From the NCBI GenBank assembly GCA_037576195.1, contig CM075101.1:2170001-2234000 (forward strand): 64,000 nucleotides of DNA, read 5' to 3'. This stretch comes from Phytoseiulus persimilis (taxonomy: Eukaryota; Arthropoda; Arachnida; Mesostigmata; Phytoseiidae). The notes under the pieces were generated by a model. The model did not search any database, was not told the origin of the DNA, and worked only from the letters and a program-made list of their open reading frames with translations. The translations under genes and the position numbers were made by a program. Shown piece by piece: positions 37,894 through 52,800 of the stretch (its first letter is position 1; each line of letters opens with the position of its first letter).

Positions 37894-40800
37894 GTGAGGA
37901 AGGTATTTCACGCTCAGTCAATCAGTGAGCTAACTTATTGCGACTTAACTTCGAACTATTCTGGGGTAGAGACATTTGTCAGAATCGCCCTGTAGGAAGA
38001 TGTCATTCTGACGCTTTATGCGGATTTGAAACACTTCGCTTCGGGGAACGACAGCATCAACTATGTTTCCTGGGCATACGCGGCGAGCATCGCTGTGTTG
38101 TCCCGTTGCGTTACTCCACCAGCCTGGACATTGTTCCTTTTCCATGATTTTGGCCGATGGGCATTCATCGCATGGAGGCATCCTCGTAGCTCGAATCTGC
38201 AGCGTAGTCCACATCACCAGATTTTCTTGATCGGTCGCAACCAATGTACTCCTTAGATTCGCATTCAGTGAGGGAAGAGCTTCCGGATCTGTTCATGATC
38301 CTCGAAGTGTTCGCGGAAGTCGGACGAGAGATTTAGTCCGATCGGTACATCAAAGAGGAGAGGAATCAAAAGGAATGAATACATGGATTCCATGGGAACC
38401 TCGTGGAGATTGTATACACTCTTCTCCCTGCCACGTTCGGCTCCATGCACTACTGTGTGTGGTGTTGAAACACGCTGCCATCGTTCCCGGCGAACGTAGC
38501 GCCCTCCTTGACGTTGAGATTAAGATTGGGGAAAGCTTCCTTCCGTGTTTTTCATTTGTCTCCTCTTCTTCAAACATTTCTTCCCTTGTCCCGCTCTCCG
38601 ACCCTCGGTTCTAAGTGCTGGCTTCCGGTCGAACCGATTCCAGTTCCTGCACGTCGATGACCCATAACGGACTGGGCAGAGTGTTTCTCGAAGGTTTCGG
38701 GCTAATGTCATTGAATCAGTTCCCGACAACTTACGAGGATGTCTCGTCCATCGCACTCACGACATCCGCTCACCGCGTTTGGTTGTCTGCAGCTCATTGG
38801 CTCAGAACTATCTTTCCTTCCTCTGCTGAAGCTTGCGTTTGTTTAGTATCGATTCCCTGTAGCTGTAAGGGTGTCAAAGTTATGAAAGATGGCTCCAAGT
38901 TGCTCTTTGTAGCTCTCTGTAGTGTTTATGTAGGCGAGCGGGGATCTCCTTTTTTTTTTCTCTGTTCGAGATTCACTTGGCGGATGATGAGCAGCGTATC
39001 GAGACGATCGTGGCCATTGAGGAGGCGATGTTGTTGTTGCCGCTGTTGATGATCACCATGATAATGGTTTTCGCGGTGAGGATTCGAAAATCATCAATCA
39101 TCACCTCACCTGCTGCTAGCGGTTCTTCACCATTGACTTCATTCCGCTAATGGTTCACACCTATCAGTTTCGGTGTCATCACACTAAGAAGCGAGAAATT
39201 TGAGCTTAAACCTCACTGTTCCGCCGAGGTGTAAAAATACTCCGGAGGCCGAGGGCGGATCTTCTTCTCACATGTATCATATCTCGCAACACTTTGCGAG
39301 TGAACCTGTGCTGAGAGTATCCGATAGCGGTATCCGGTGGGTTCTTAGGGATTGTGGAGTCGGCTCATTGATAGACTGTTGGTTTTCAACCCGACCGATT
39401 GGATCAATTGGATTCGGGAAGTCAACCGGACATACATCGATAACGGACCGACGACCTGAGTCGTTAGATTCTTCCAACAGTACTCCTTGCTCTGCACGCC
39501 TATGGCTACCGTGGTGGTGCGAGCAGTGATGTTTATGGACAGGTTGGTTCCGATGGTGCGCGCATCCAGAGCAAGCATACGAGTCTAATGATTCATTATG
39601 CAGTGGCGGTCGCATGGACTCTGGTATGGCGCCCACCGTGAACCGAGCGACTGTGATATTCACATTGGTCGAATACCTCGCAGACAGGAACCTCGATGTC
39701 CCCAAATTTCCGAGTCTACGAGTAACTGTGGAACGGACAGACAGACACGCCGACCGACCGGGAGAGACGGCGAGCGTTGACTGCTTGCGATATGGAAGCG
39801 GGCGAGCAGACGATGTTTTAATTTGGAGGAGAAGATGAAGCAGATGTTAATCAAGTTTGAAGACCCCCTCCCTTCGCGCTGCAAGCGGAACAACTCGACA
39901 CCCTTTCCTGACGCTCGCCTGTTTCCTTCCTGTCTGTCTATCTGAGCGCCTGTTTAGGTGTGAGTTAAAGCGGACTCTCACACTAACACTCACTCACTCG
40001 GTCGCGGGCAGGCTGGCGGGGTGGCTGGTTTGCCCGCCTGCCCGCCAGCCCACCCGCCCGCTCCCTAGCGTATCCGCTCACACGCAGAGTGTGATAAGCG
40101 GATTTTGATGGGAAGCAGACGTTCTGCCGAAACCAGCCAACTACGGCGTCAGCTGTCGACAGTCCCCTCTAAACGTCTCGCGACCGGCTATATTTTCGCG
40201 TATGCATTTATGCAGATATCGCTCTGCAAGAGGACAAAATGTCTTCAGAGAACGGCGTTTCACCAACTCGGCTGCTCAGAGTGTGATCGCCTGCCTGCCC
40301 GCCTCGTCGTCGGCTTGAAGCCTGACTTGAAGCGCTCCGGCATCTTCAGAGGGAATGTTGTGACATCAGCTCGTCGTTTGCACACTGCGGCGGCAGTAGT
40401 TGTGGTGGTGGTACTCTGGCTATCTGTCTTGTCGCGGCCGCCCTCAAAACTTCACTAACTGACTAGATTCTATTGGTGAAAAGCAGGCAGGCAGGCAGAG
40501 GGGCAGACAGGTATCTGCCTTGAAGAGGAGGGAGGGTACTAGGTCAGTTAGAGAGGCCGTCAACGATAACCTGCTACTACTAATACGGAGGACTGTGAGT
40601 CGTAAATCTTGCAGCGTGTGTTCTGTTGTCTTGATGATTAGATGTTTCCCATTGAAGAAGCTTCCCCACAGAGAGCCATAAAATCTTTGCTGACACCTCA
40701 CACCACCGACACGACCGGCCATAAAGGAACTTCTCTCACCACTTAGTGTCAAATGGTTTTACGACCTTGTAGAATTCAATGAGCCACTGCCGCTCCGCAG

Positions 40801-43800
40801 ATAATCCCAATCAATGCCTCTGATCTTGTGGGGTCTTCAAGGCGGTCTGCGATCCAGCATCGGAGAGTTTCAAGAAAAGAAATGTCGCACATTTTTGGAG
40901 TTTCGATATAAGTCAGATGGCTGGCGAACGAAAGCCAGCGAAGTAAAACGCATCCGAGTGAGCGTTCGATGCGCTGCCCCGGTCGCTGAACTTCAACGCA
41001 AAACAGGTTTTGAGAGCAGGCTCATGCCTGTGTTCAGATCAAGCAGTCGTCGGGTTCATTATGCTCGGCTCTGCCGTTTGAAAATATTCGCGAAGATACA
41101 ATATCGCGAGGCGACTACAGAAAGAGAGATTGATATGCAAGAGATTTTCCTTAACGGACACACATCTATTGAAGAACCGAAGAATGAGCGATCGATCGAT
41201 CGATGGGTCGACTTGGGTAAACGCGAGAGGTGCTCCGGGAGCTAATATGATAGTTTGCCGCGTCGATGACGACGATGGTGGCTGCTGCTCCCACTAAAAC
41301 AGCGCGCTCAGAGTTATTATAAATCGAAGGGCTATTTTTGTCCACGTCATTAATCTTGCCCCAACTCCCAGCAAAAATTCCAATGCGCGGCCTTTACCGC
41401 GGTTCGAGCACCTTTGCGCGAGTTCATGAGGTTGCCGTTCGTCGGGAGACCCTGCCGCTGAGGAGCGCGGCTCGGCCCGAGCACGATAGGTTCAAAATCA
41501 TGGGTTCAAAATTTACAGGGATTAATTATTATACAAGGGCGTAATTTTCGAGACCTATCAAGCCGGGCCTGGTTCGTGATCGCAGAGCTCTTCCCCGAAA
41601 ATCCCGGGATTACTCATGGATTCCCTAACAGATCATCTCTTCAACCTGCCTTTCAATATCCAGCAGGATAAGAAGCTTCAAAGAGGTGCCCCGAGTTTCG
41701 AATGGGCGACCCGTTATCGGCGTTCCTCCTCTCCGCGGAAGTGCTCAACGTGAGAAGTCGGAGATTCTCGACGAAACTCTGAGGTGCTGAATGCGGGGCT
41801 GCTGATGTTGTCGACGAGGAGTTGACATTCCATGGGCCATGTCCTCAGGGCAGCACCCGGCAGCACTTCATTACAGTGGGATATCGCGTTGCATTTCTCC
41901 CATACAGGCCGTAATTTGATTTCGTTCCCCACGTGCCCGGTCTGCTCTGGCCGTCGTCGTTGTTTGCTCCGTTGGATCCTACCTCAGAAGCTGATGCCGA
42001 GGCGTCTGTCCTCTGCTTGCGAGACGGCTCTCGGAAATCCTTCGCCCGCTCGATCCCCTGCTCGTTCGTGTCAGCAGGCGGGCAGACAAACGGCAGTCGG
42101 TTGGTCGGAGGGGGAACGAGTCCGATGTGCTTCAGCTGCCTCTCTCGGCCGGCCGCATATTCCCAACAATAATTTCACAGCTACCCTGGCGTTGTTTATT
42201 CAATGGATTCGCGAGAAGCTGCGCCGTCAACTCCTGCGTATGTGTCAGTGAGTTCGTCTGCAACGGCCCGCCCCAGACTCCGGGCGGATCGTCCGTTCGA
42301 GAGTCCCCTGTTCTCGTATGCTTGGTCGTCTGCTCTCCCTTCTGTCCAGTCATGAGGGCCATTCGGAGATTGCGATTGCTGAGCTGCAGCTTCTCGCAGT
42401 CGGCGATGTCGGGAGACGTCTAGGCATCCGTCGATCGGTCGGTCGCCCGCTCGCTCGCTCGGCAGAGACGGCAGCGGCTTCGATCCTTCTCTTGACAACG
42501 ACATTCTTTTCGACATCCTCCCCTTTTCGCTGAGTCCGTCCCCAGCCAGTCTCTCGGTCGTTCTCCTTGCTAGCCTGCCTGCCAGCCAGTCTGTCTGTCC
42601 GTTCGTCCGTCCGCCTGTCTCCTCGGCATCGGACAGACGACAAGCAAACTCCTCGCTTGCCCCTCCTTCGCTACTCCGTGTTCGGCCCATGTGGCGGTAG
42701 CTTCTTTCCCGTTTTCTTTCCCTTTTCTCCGTTCTTCCTCTTTCAATTAGATTAGCATAGGGCGTTCGGGGAGTGGCGGGGAAAAGCGGCGCTAGAGAAA
42801 CTCGTTCGTCTGGAGACTCTGGAGCGAGCAGGCGATGTCTTCGTCGGTGGGCCCGCTCGTCTGTCGGCTCGTCCGTCCGCAGCATAGCGGTTCGGTCGTC
42901 GGCTCCTCGTTTTCCTCGATGAAGCTAAAAACTGTCTCGCTGGCGGTCATCGCAGAGCAACTGACTAGCCAACCACCGACATTCAGAGAGGGTCGCTGGG
43001 GATCTGGACGATGATCTCCTTAAAAATTCTCTCCGAAAAAAAAAACAACGGAGAGAACACTCTCGCAATTATCTCCTTCTAGAGGCTCTATGCACCCATA
43101 CTTGGGTTTGCGCGTCCACTCGTCGGAACCCCCACAGCTGCCGCCGAACGGAGCGGACCGGCCGTCCGAGCCCGTCGGCCGCCACTCAGCTAATTATGTA
43201 TTGTAATTCCTCCTCTTTTCTGCAGGATGGTGCCCTCCCTGTTTTGGAAGATGTAGCAAAAAAGGCAAAATTTCTTCATTAGCTTTCCGCTGAACATCAG
43301 CTCTTAGCGGGTTGGCTGGCTGACTGGTTGGGCGCTAGACAGGAAAAAAACTCAAATGAATGATCGGGATGAGGCGGAACATCGAGCTTGAACAACTCGA
43401 TGTCAGCGTTCATATTCTTTCGTCGTGCGTTCGTTTTGCCCACCATCGTGTTCCGAATTTTTCTGGGTGATTCGTTGTCGCTGTAACATTTCGCTCAGCG
43501 CTCAGGTTTCCCCCGTCTCTCATCTGGAATTAATTCCATTGCCGAGATCATTCCCAGCATTTTCCTTACCTGGCCACGGAAGGTCTGGCAACGGACGATG
43601 GGGTCTCAGAAATCGAGAGTCGAATTCGTTGTAGGCAAACTCTCCAATAATAACTCTCTAATAGCAGTAGCAAGATAGAAACCAAATGTCCATGATGTCT
43701 GTCTCTGTAGCTGATCGTTGGCGAGTGGAGAACAGAGCCGCCGCAGCAGCAACGGCGTGTGCTTCCGAATCCTCGCAGCATGCGCGGCCAGACACTGCGT

Positions 43801-46800
43801 TTTCGCCTGGGTGAGAATAGATAGCATCTGGCTTTGCTCTGCCGAACGTTCGGCTAAGAGAATACGATGATAATCGAACAGATATAGAACCCAACAGCAG
43901 ACCGCCGTTCCCTAGGTTGAAGCTCCGCCTGAATCAAAGTCTGTGGACTGACCTCTTCAGCCTCTGAGCATAAATATGTGAGATGTTTGATTGATCGGTT
44001 GATGGGTCTCTGGCAGGCAGGCGGCGGGCGGGCAGCCAGCCAGCAGTCAGGCCCGTATGCAGACATTCGCTCGCTCCCTACCGGCTGTCTGAGAATGTCG
44101 ATCAAATCGAGTTCATCATAATCAAGCTCTCTTCATTATGAGCAAACGAACGGAATTACTTGAGGCCGGCGTTCTTCCAAACGAATTCAGCACTTAGCGT
44201 CTCACAGCTTGCAGCGAAGAAGTTTTCAGCTTCGTTCACTTCGCTGTGTGGCCTTGGGTGCACTATGATCATGATCTCACCTCGGAATTGAGTCTGGAGG
44301 GAGACTGCTCGGAGCTACTCCACTCATTCGATTCCCTCTCGGACATTCACAGCCGAACCCGACAGTTCCAAGCCTCTCGCTGTTTCGAAAAACGCCAGAA
44401 TCGACCTCTGACGGTCAACGCTGACGAAACACACCACGAATCGCGGTTGAGTGAGGAATCACTCACTGCACGAGATTCTGAGTAACTTCTTGCATAGCGA
44501 GCCCGTCGAATCCAACTACCGTATCGTGATACTCGCGGCGCGAGCCGACAGGCGATATTTCGTACCGTTCTTTCTACCGCCCGTTCTTGACGATTTAAAC
44601 CGAAAAACCAGACGGACGAATCCTGGATCGAGGAAGAAAAGCGAAAGCCAGTTTTCTGTTGACCCTGTGGCGGGTTGTGCGGTAGGATGGCTGCTCGAAC
44701 GATTGTCAGGTCCGAAGAACCAGTTTCGGAGTTAACGCGCGTTCACAATACACATTCGTAGTCGTGGTCGTCGTCGTTGTTGCCGCTGCTGCTGCTCAGG
44801 CTGTATGGTCTGTACGACGCAAGAAAAATCGAACGAACGAAGCATGGGACGCGCTGTCGAACGCCCCCTACTGGCTCAAAACCACAAGATTCCGGCGGTA
44901 GCACGAACAACAAACGGGTGATTCCTGAGCCCGAGCAACGATGCTTGTCAGCCAGTCTGCCTGCCGGGTCGTCGCCTGATGCTACATCGATGAATCCGAT
45001 GCGATCAATTCGATTCAGAAAGCGTCCGCTCCGAAAAATCTTCTTCGTTGCGCTTTTTGTTGTTGTTGCCGCCGCTGCTGCACGGCGCGCGTTCATCAGC
45101 AGCGACCGACAAATTTGGGATGTTTGCCAGATCGGCCAAGTTCCAAGCTTCGGAAGCCGAGGAACTGATTTCCGCGAGTAAAAGCCCGAATGAGCCTGAA
45201 CGAGCGAGTTTGTGACGGCGGCTGTTAATTTGGATGACAAAACGCAGGGCTGAACTATGGTTCGCATAATGAAGTGACATCACTGGCTCGTAGTGATCTT
45301 CGACTTCTCAGCCGCCCCGTGTCCGGAGATTTCTGACGATGATAACGATCGTCAAACATCTGCTGTCCACTCCTCTTTGTTAATCGTTTCTAATCGCAAT
45401 GACTTATCGTGCCCACACCGGATGGGATTAGGAAGGCTCTTATGGCATCTAGGCGCTCTTCGGTTATCGGCGAATTATCACCACAATACACAAGTGTTCA
45501 GCGTGCGTCGGTCCCACTCGCGTTCTCCGCGAATTAACGATATCAGTTCCTCTGAGCCCTTCACGCCTTGAGGGCTGTCGTATGAATTCCTATTGGTCCG
45601 TCCTCGTGTTGCAAGCCGCGAACACGCGATGCTTCGCCGGAACCGGGACTCTGGTGGACGGTGTAAATGGCTTCCCTTCAGGCTGAGATTTACTCGACGC
45701 TGTGGATGATGGGCTGCGACCGGGGACCCACGACAGCTCATCCACCGTCGACGTCCATGCAGAAGGAGCAGTAGCAGTTAACCCACTCGTATGATATAGC
45801 CGCCGGCTCGACGGAGTCGTTGAAGCATTACGGCGTGGGAGGTTCACACTCGATTGAGGCAAACTTAAGCTCTGAGAGCTGCGATGGAATGGGAATTGCC
45901 TTCCTCAGGGATTCAGTCGCTTTCGCTCGGCTCTCTTTCAGTCGGTCTACCCGTCCACCCGTCTAACAAGCAGTCAGTCAACCAACCGCCCGCCTCTTCT
46001 CGACTCTGAGTCTGTTTGACGTACTGATTGCCCAAAGGATTCATTTTCCCCGCTGCCTTTCAGAGAGAGAATGTGGCTGAACTCTGACTCCATATTATCT
46101 GCGGATTCTTGTTCCTTTCTTTCATCCGAACCGTCGCTCGCGATAATGTCTCGGAGTCCCGATCCGAATCCAGAATCGTCTGTATGTCGCAATAGACGAA
46201 CGTACATTGAGAAATCCTTCGTTTTCTCTCATGTGTCGTGTCATCCTGATCTCAGGGAGGCCCGTGAGCGCTTGCTCCTCGCGAGCGTCAGCGCCCGAAG
46301 AGTGACCCAAGCACTGGACCTCTCTTTTGATTGCGTTCACCAACCATCCATCGAGCACAGGGACGAATCTCTCTTCTCTATTTCCTCCCTTTTTGGTCCG
46401 CTCTATTGCAGACGGTTTCATCGGGATTTGAAGGTCGTCCATTTCATACTCGCATATGCGTGTTCCGTTCGCATTACCTAGACGAGGTACTTGACGGAAT
46501 CAACCAAATGCTCCACAAGCGGGAAGACGTTCCTTCGTCCACAGTCAATAGCGCCCGTGTTAACGACTTCGGCGGAGCTAAGTCCTGTTGTATAGCTGAA
46601 ATGAAACTTCCTTCGCGTTGCGTCGCATGTAGAATCCCGGAGTTCGTCTGTAATATTGCGTTTTCGACCTCGCTGCGCTGGAAGTGTGACGAATGAATCG
46701 TGAGAAGCTCTTGAAACATCCCGTTGGTGCCAAATGTCTCGTTCAGTCACAACGAAAACGTCAGACTCCTGCTCTTTGGAAGGACCGCAGTGTTTTATTC

Positions 46801-49800
46801 CAAACGGAAATGTGATTTCGACTTCCTTCACGGTCTCGGGAAGTGATTCGGTGTCGCTACCCGGACAATAGACGTTTTTGGACTTGGTGAGAGAGGCTCT
46901 TTGTCGCAGTGATAATAAGTAAGTTTGTGTGCCTCGGGAATCCTTTCGGGAACCCTCGAAAAAGAGGCCACTATTCATAGAGACGCATAGCTTGGGAGGG
47001 ACTGACTGACTGCTGCTGCTGCCGCTACCACCGTTGCTGCTGCATGAGCGGCACATAGAGCGACTGTCGCTCTCAACCTCTGGTTTCGTTGCTGAGATGA
47101 CTAAATGGCTGATTCGCTCGCTGCCAGCTCAAACTAAAGAGACTCGCCGTTTAAAGACTCCCTATGCTCTCGGTCACAAACTTTCTGGCTCTTTGACCGG
47201 TTTTGTATGATTGGCTGGCTATTTGGATGCCGGGATCGGTAGACTCGCATTCGCTTGCCGAGGCGATTCTGTTCCTGCAGTAAGCCGCCGCAGTAGCAGC
47301 GGGAGAAGCGGCACACAAATAAATCAACAGCGCGCTAGCGAGACTTGACATTGGAACGACCTCGAAGAATGGCGGCTCAGTCATTTCCAACAGCATCGAG
47401 CGAGCAGTCGGGCAGGCAAGCAAGCCAGTCAGGCAGTCAGCTGAGACAGAGAATCCACCACGTGCACGAAGCTCTGCTACTGGCGCATCAAACATCAATC
47501 AGACAGACAACGAACATCCAGCAGTGCAACAGACCGACCGACCGACTGACAGAAGGACTCGTTCCATCCTCGCACAGCAGATCCCCGCGGAGGGAAACGA
47601 AGTAGGCGAGGAAACTCCGAGATTTTTCTTTCCACCAAAGAAAGGAACTGGGGATGAATGAAATGAAAAGAGAAGCAAAATTCCTCGTGCATCGTGTAGC
47701 GACGTGTGGAGAACGACGACGGCAGCTCAGACAGCATGAACGTGGGGGTTCCATTGGCTGGGCAAGGAGTGTAGACGCTCCAGACCAGACGCTCGAATCG
47801 TCGGCTGCCTCCTCGGCTTTCAGGCCCTCTTCCTTCGAGAGGCCCTTCACGTTCTGCTTCCGGACCTAAAAATCGACAGAATATGCCTCAGTTTGGCTCC
47901 GGAACGCTCTTCAGGCATGGTTACCTTCGTAATCTTAGGCCGAACGGATCGCGCTCTCCCTACACAACTATTTCGGCTGATCTCGTTGTCCCCCGTTCGG
48001 AAATTTCAGATGACCTCTGTTGTGATCCTGTGAACTCGACCGATCGCAACTCGTGTGAAGACCATGAATTTATCGGGAACGAGCGGCAAAGCCGCTTCGT
48101 AGCACAGTCAACCTGCCGTAGAGCGAAGCAATGCAACCGAACAGGCAGGCGGGCAGACGGCGGCGAGCTAGCTGTGTAGCCAGCTCGCTGTCTGTCCAAC
48201 AGCGTGATCCCCGTTTCCATGGCTCCCGGCGCATAACATTATCACGACCGACCCTGAGCGAACAACCGGGCAAACGAGTGAGCGAACGAGCGAACCAGGC
48301 AAGTGACCGGCCAGCGGCGGCAGCGTTGCACGTGCGTGAGTGGCTTGGTGTCCGTGTACGTCCAGCACCACCGTGCTAATTATCCGTCGGAGCATTTACT
48401 TGGCCGTCGCTCCGGCATCACCATTCAAGCTTCGCTGCTTTTGAAGTCACGAACTTGACGAGTCCGGAGAGTTGAGTGCGATTGGACTTCAGTCCCCGAT
48501 CGAAGCAGGGAGAGGAGCAGCGTATTTTGGAAGACCACGATACTCGGAGTTCCGGTTCGCGTCGGAACCGAGAGATCGTATAGCGGGCCTGCTCGGCTTC
48601 TCGCGATCGGGTTCCTGTTCATTCGAAACATCCTTCGCTCCCAAAAGCCGATTTTGATGCATGCTCAAGCTCAGGAGCACTGGAGGAGGTATCGGGGTCA
48701 GAAGAGGATTATGGGTGGGAACGCCGGAGCTAGATCACCTCAAAGTAGGAAAGTCTGCGCTGACGGAGGAGAGCGAGCCGATAGAAGTGGCTCAAAGGAC
48801 GGCGACGTCATGTTGGTTGAACCGCTCCGACTAAGCTGCTCACCCCTCAACGTCGCACCGATGCTGCTCTGGCGCACCTTGGCGTTTCTTCAGCTTTCGT
48901 TGAGCGTGAGCAGTCTGCTCGCCTGCTTCTCGGACGGCTCGTCGGGGCGAAGCGGCCTCGCTCGCTCGCTTGCTCGAGGAAAAAGGGAGGAGAGCAAAAA
49001 ATAGAGGCAGAGGAGAGAACTCCTGAGAGCTCGAAGGTGGTGCCGGTGGAAAAATCCGGAGACACGATCACTGAATCATAAAATTCTCGTAGAGGGATCG
49101 ACCGACGAGGGCATTTCACGAATCATTTGAGCCCTCGATGAAAGCCAGTTGGAAACCCCGATCGTGCGAGCCTACGCTCGGGCCAGTCTCTACATCCAGG
49201 GCGCTTCAAGCACTTGCACATGCGGCTGGTCGAGTTTATGCTCCTTGCCGGATTCGTTTTGTTCCCTCTAGGTATTACGGTGGATCGGACAGCTTGTTTT
49301 TTTTTCGGATTTCTTTGGCGCAGGCAAGCGACTCGTAGCGCGTCCATCGATCTCGAAATGCTTTCGAAGTCATCTTCTCTCGCAGATCACGGAAACATCG
49401 GTTTTTTCGTGGGAATAATGTTTTCGTCCCGATTTCAGGCATCCCCTCAGGACCTCTCGGCGTCATCGACGCAAAGCCCAAGCAGTCCCGAAACCAGATC
49501 ACCGTCACCGGGATTAACGCCGGGCGAGGAACGCAAGTTTCCTGGCAATGCGAACTCGCAACCACCGCAAATCTACCCCTGGATGCGGAAGGTGCACGTT
49601 GGCCAAAGTAGGTTCAATTCCGTTCGTTGTGAAAGTTCCTTGAGTGTTCGAACGCTTTGCGCGGGCGTATAGCCGCGCGAATGCAAAGAAGAACCGCTCA
49701 GCGTGTCGCCATCCATCGAGAGAAACCGCCGTTAGCGCCTGCGACGCACCGGAGTACGGGGCTACTCGGCTGCGTGCGTACTCGCGGTTCTCGTATTCGG

Positions 49801-52800
49801 CGATGAACGCAGCTCCTCACTACTACGAACTAACCGAGCGAGCATCGGAGAAGCTCGCGAACGAGTTTGGGTGGCTAGTTGACTTCGGCAGAATCACCGA
49901 GCGGGGACGATTAGCCATCTCGCTTGCTTGCTTGCCGACTAGGTGAGCACGGAGCCCGACGGATGACTCCAGTCTCTGCGGGCGGGGAACCGATCTAAAT
50001 ATATAAACGGGATGGCACGGCAGTCTATTGCAGCCGACCAACGCGAACTTGGTCAACTGACCGATCGAGCAATGGATGCATACCCTGGATGTCGTTTCTC
50101 AAAAATTTCAACAACACCGAAGAAGTGGCGAGAGGAAGAATATCCGCCACTCGGAGCGGCCGACGATTTAGCTGCCACCAGCTGAGCAACCGGCGCGGCT
50201 CATCATCTCCTGTAATGAGAGCTGAAATACCTGGCCGAGTCTGGCGAGGGCGCTTCGGCTTGCGATCGCTGCGGAAGCTGCCTGCCGTGAGTCCGACCCG
50301 AGCACCTTTTCGCTCTCTGTCTCGCTCACCCGCTCGTTTCCATTCCCGATGTTTGCGAATGGCGAACCTCATGCTTCACATTCGACGCGCACCCCACAAT
50401 GACTCGCATCACACTCGAACTTCCATAAAATCAACTCATTCCTCCGAAACTCGTACATTTTACCCTCCTCGCAGCTATTAAGACCGTATCGCTGTTACAC
50501 TCCGGACGTTCTCGATCTCCGCTCTACGCGGCAGGGAGTCGCGTCCGTCACTTGGTTCGTTTGATTGTTCCCTCTGGCTTAGATTGTTTCCGACGACTTT
50601 CGCGGTCCGCTGATCTGCCTGAACAATACTATTCAGGTGAGCGGGTCGACGGGCGGACTCGGAGAGCACCAAAGGAGCCGAGAGGTGGACGACAAACAAA
50701 GGGCAACAGATAACGGATGAATAGCGCGATAAAGGTCGGAAGCGGCTACAAAGGCAAGCTCACACGACAAAAGCTATTAGCACCAAACACCGTTGCATCA
50801 ACCACCGACAATTAGCAAACCGACTGTCGGCATTGTCAGTGAGCGGGGCTCTGATTCATCTCCAGAGGGATGGCAATCAATATGATGAAGGTCGCCTCGT
50901 CTGACACGAGATCGCCTTCGTTGTCGCCACGAACTCGCTCAATCTCCGGAACGTTTGCTCGACACTCCTCGAGCCGCCACGGGACGGCGACGAACTGCTG
51001 CGGCGGTGCTGGGCGATGTCTCCTTGAATTCGGAGATCTCGCGGGAGTCGTCCGGAGATCTTATGCATCATCGTCGGGCGAATTCGCTCCACTCCATATC
51101 GAAATCCACTCCAGGTCCACATGACTCTCTGTCAGGTTTTCTTGCGAAGCTTCCAGTCGCAGTCGCTGCTGCGGTTTGCTCACTCGGTCGGCTCGGGAGT
51201 GGCTGGCTGTTGGTGTTGTCTCGCAGATGCGAACTGAAGGCGATCAGTCTTTGTTCGTTTATTCGTTTCGGGAACATTCGAATAGAGTGCCGCTGCCTCC
51301 GCCACTTTTTTCTCTCGGCGTCGCCGCTGTAGCAGCCGCTAGCAAGGTTCTCTTCTCTCTCGGACCATGTTGGCCCGTCCGTCTGTTTGTCTCTTTCTTC
51401 CTCCTCTAATTCTCGCTCGTTCACACGCGGACTCGCATAGACACTCTTCTTTTGTCGGAGTAGCCGAACGTCTACTGCTGCTGCTGCTTGGCGAGCTCGC
51501 TCGCTCACCGACCGAGCGCCCGACTGACGGACGGAGTGACTGACTCCTGGTGGTAGTTCTCTTCTTAGAGGAGGACTCGCTCTCGGTGTTTGGTTGGTCG
51601 TTCGTTCGTCGCTCGCTCGCTCTGTCCGTCCGTCCGTCAGTCCGTTTGTCGTTGAGCAGCTTGCTCTCTGCTTTCCTCTCGCTTGGGGCCATCCGGCGAA
51701 TTAACCCGCGCGCACCGCCTAGACCTCCTCGTTTCCCTGCGGCTCTCCTCGCTCCCGAACGGGACAGCGATCGTGGCCGCAGCACAGGATCACGAGGAAG
51801 GATAAGGAGGAAAACATTTAGACGCCCGCGAGGCGCACGAGCAGCCAATTCCAATAGGTGGAGGAAAGGCATCGCATGCCGCGCTCGCATATATCCATCT
51901 TTGGCAAAGCACGGGACTCTGCGCGCTCTCGCCGTCAGCAGGCATCGAAACCTCCTCTCGCCGCGGGGGGAATATCCGCAGATAGGCGGACGAATTCGTA
52001 TGTGGTTAAAAGCGGGATCACAATTGGGACGGAAGCATGTATGGAAACACAGTGGTAGTCATCGGAGTAAGGAGAGTTCAGAGGGGGAGGGCTCGTGGAT
52101 ACCCATCCGCGAATGGATGGATTCGCGAATGTTGGCAGCGGCCAGACTCCATGCTGTTCCTAACGGCATTAGTATTGTATGTTCTCAAATGTGCTTGCAC
52201 AATACTCGACATAGTTTGCGGGGTTGCTGTTCTTGCTGAATTTGAGTGAGTCGTGCTGCGGACCGGGGGGACTGCCGCTGTTCCCGGGGCAAGTGCTGTG
52301 GACGACCCGCGATCACCATCGCAACCGATTCCATGCTCATCTACGACATAATCATATTTCATCTCTGGGTCTGAGAGCGCCCCAAAAGATTCAGTATGAA
52401 GTGCCGAGAGAGATCTTTGACATGAACACGTCGGCGATGCACGACCTACCACGGAGGCCTCACAGTCCAAAAGAGCCCTGTCAACTCGCTGCGGGGACTG
52501 CTTCTGCTCTCGTCTCATTGTTTCCTCTCATTTTCTATTTAGCTCTTTTGACTGTCGCTCGTCCGCTTCTGAGATGAGCTCGTGTTCCTCCCAGTCGGAG
52601 TCGTATTTTGAAATTTGTGAAGTATTCACAAGCTATGCACCCAAACGACGAACCACCCACAGTAGCTCTCATGTGGCCTGATTCAATTAGTTCGCTGTGA
52701 ACTACTTATGCGAGGTTACGAATCCGAGCCTTGGCAGGGAAAACACTGATTGGTTCATTTTAGAAAATTCAGCTGCGGTGACCCGGTGGCTGCGTAGTTC

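Larger units (their letters stand above)
37894..49438 (+). other. Scr intron 1 (11.5 kb)
   Basis: The large first intron is typical of Hox genes, which often carry enhancers there. It contains multiple period-4 repeats (39,981-40,065; 42,541-42,620; 47,395-47,445), triplet runs (around 45,055), AT-rich TAATTA-type sites near 41,520, 43,188 and 48,378, and a 192-codon antisense frame at 46,478-47,056. I found no extra Scr exon with matching phase and recognisable sequence. Confidence 0.75.

Noticed and set aside
42196..42885. 229-codon minus-strand frame in Scr intron 1
   Set aside because: It crosses several period-4 tracts and gives repetitive Arg/Glu/Thr/Asp sequence; no domain and no better start.
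37894..49438. Additional Scr exons or a second homeobox (such as fushi tarazu) in intron 1
   Set aside because: No WFQNRR-type sequence or phase-0 exon with recognisable Hox residues was found.
51550..52239. 229-codon plus-strand frame in Scr intron 2
   Set aside because: It begins inside a CTCG/GTCC repeat and is Arg/Ser/Pro-rich; stop-poor repeat sequence explains its length.
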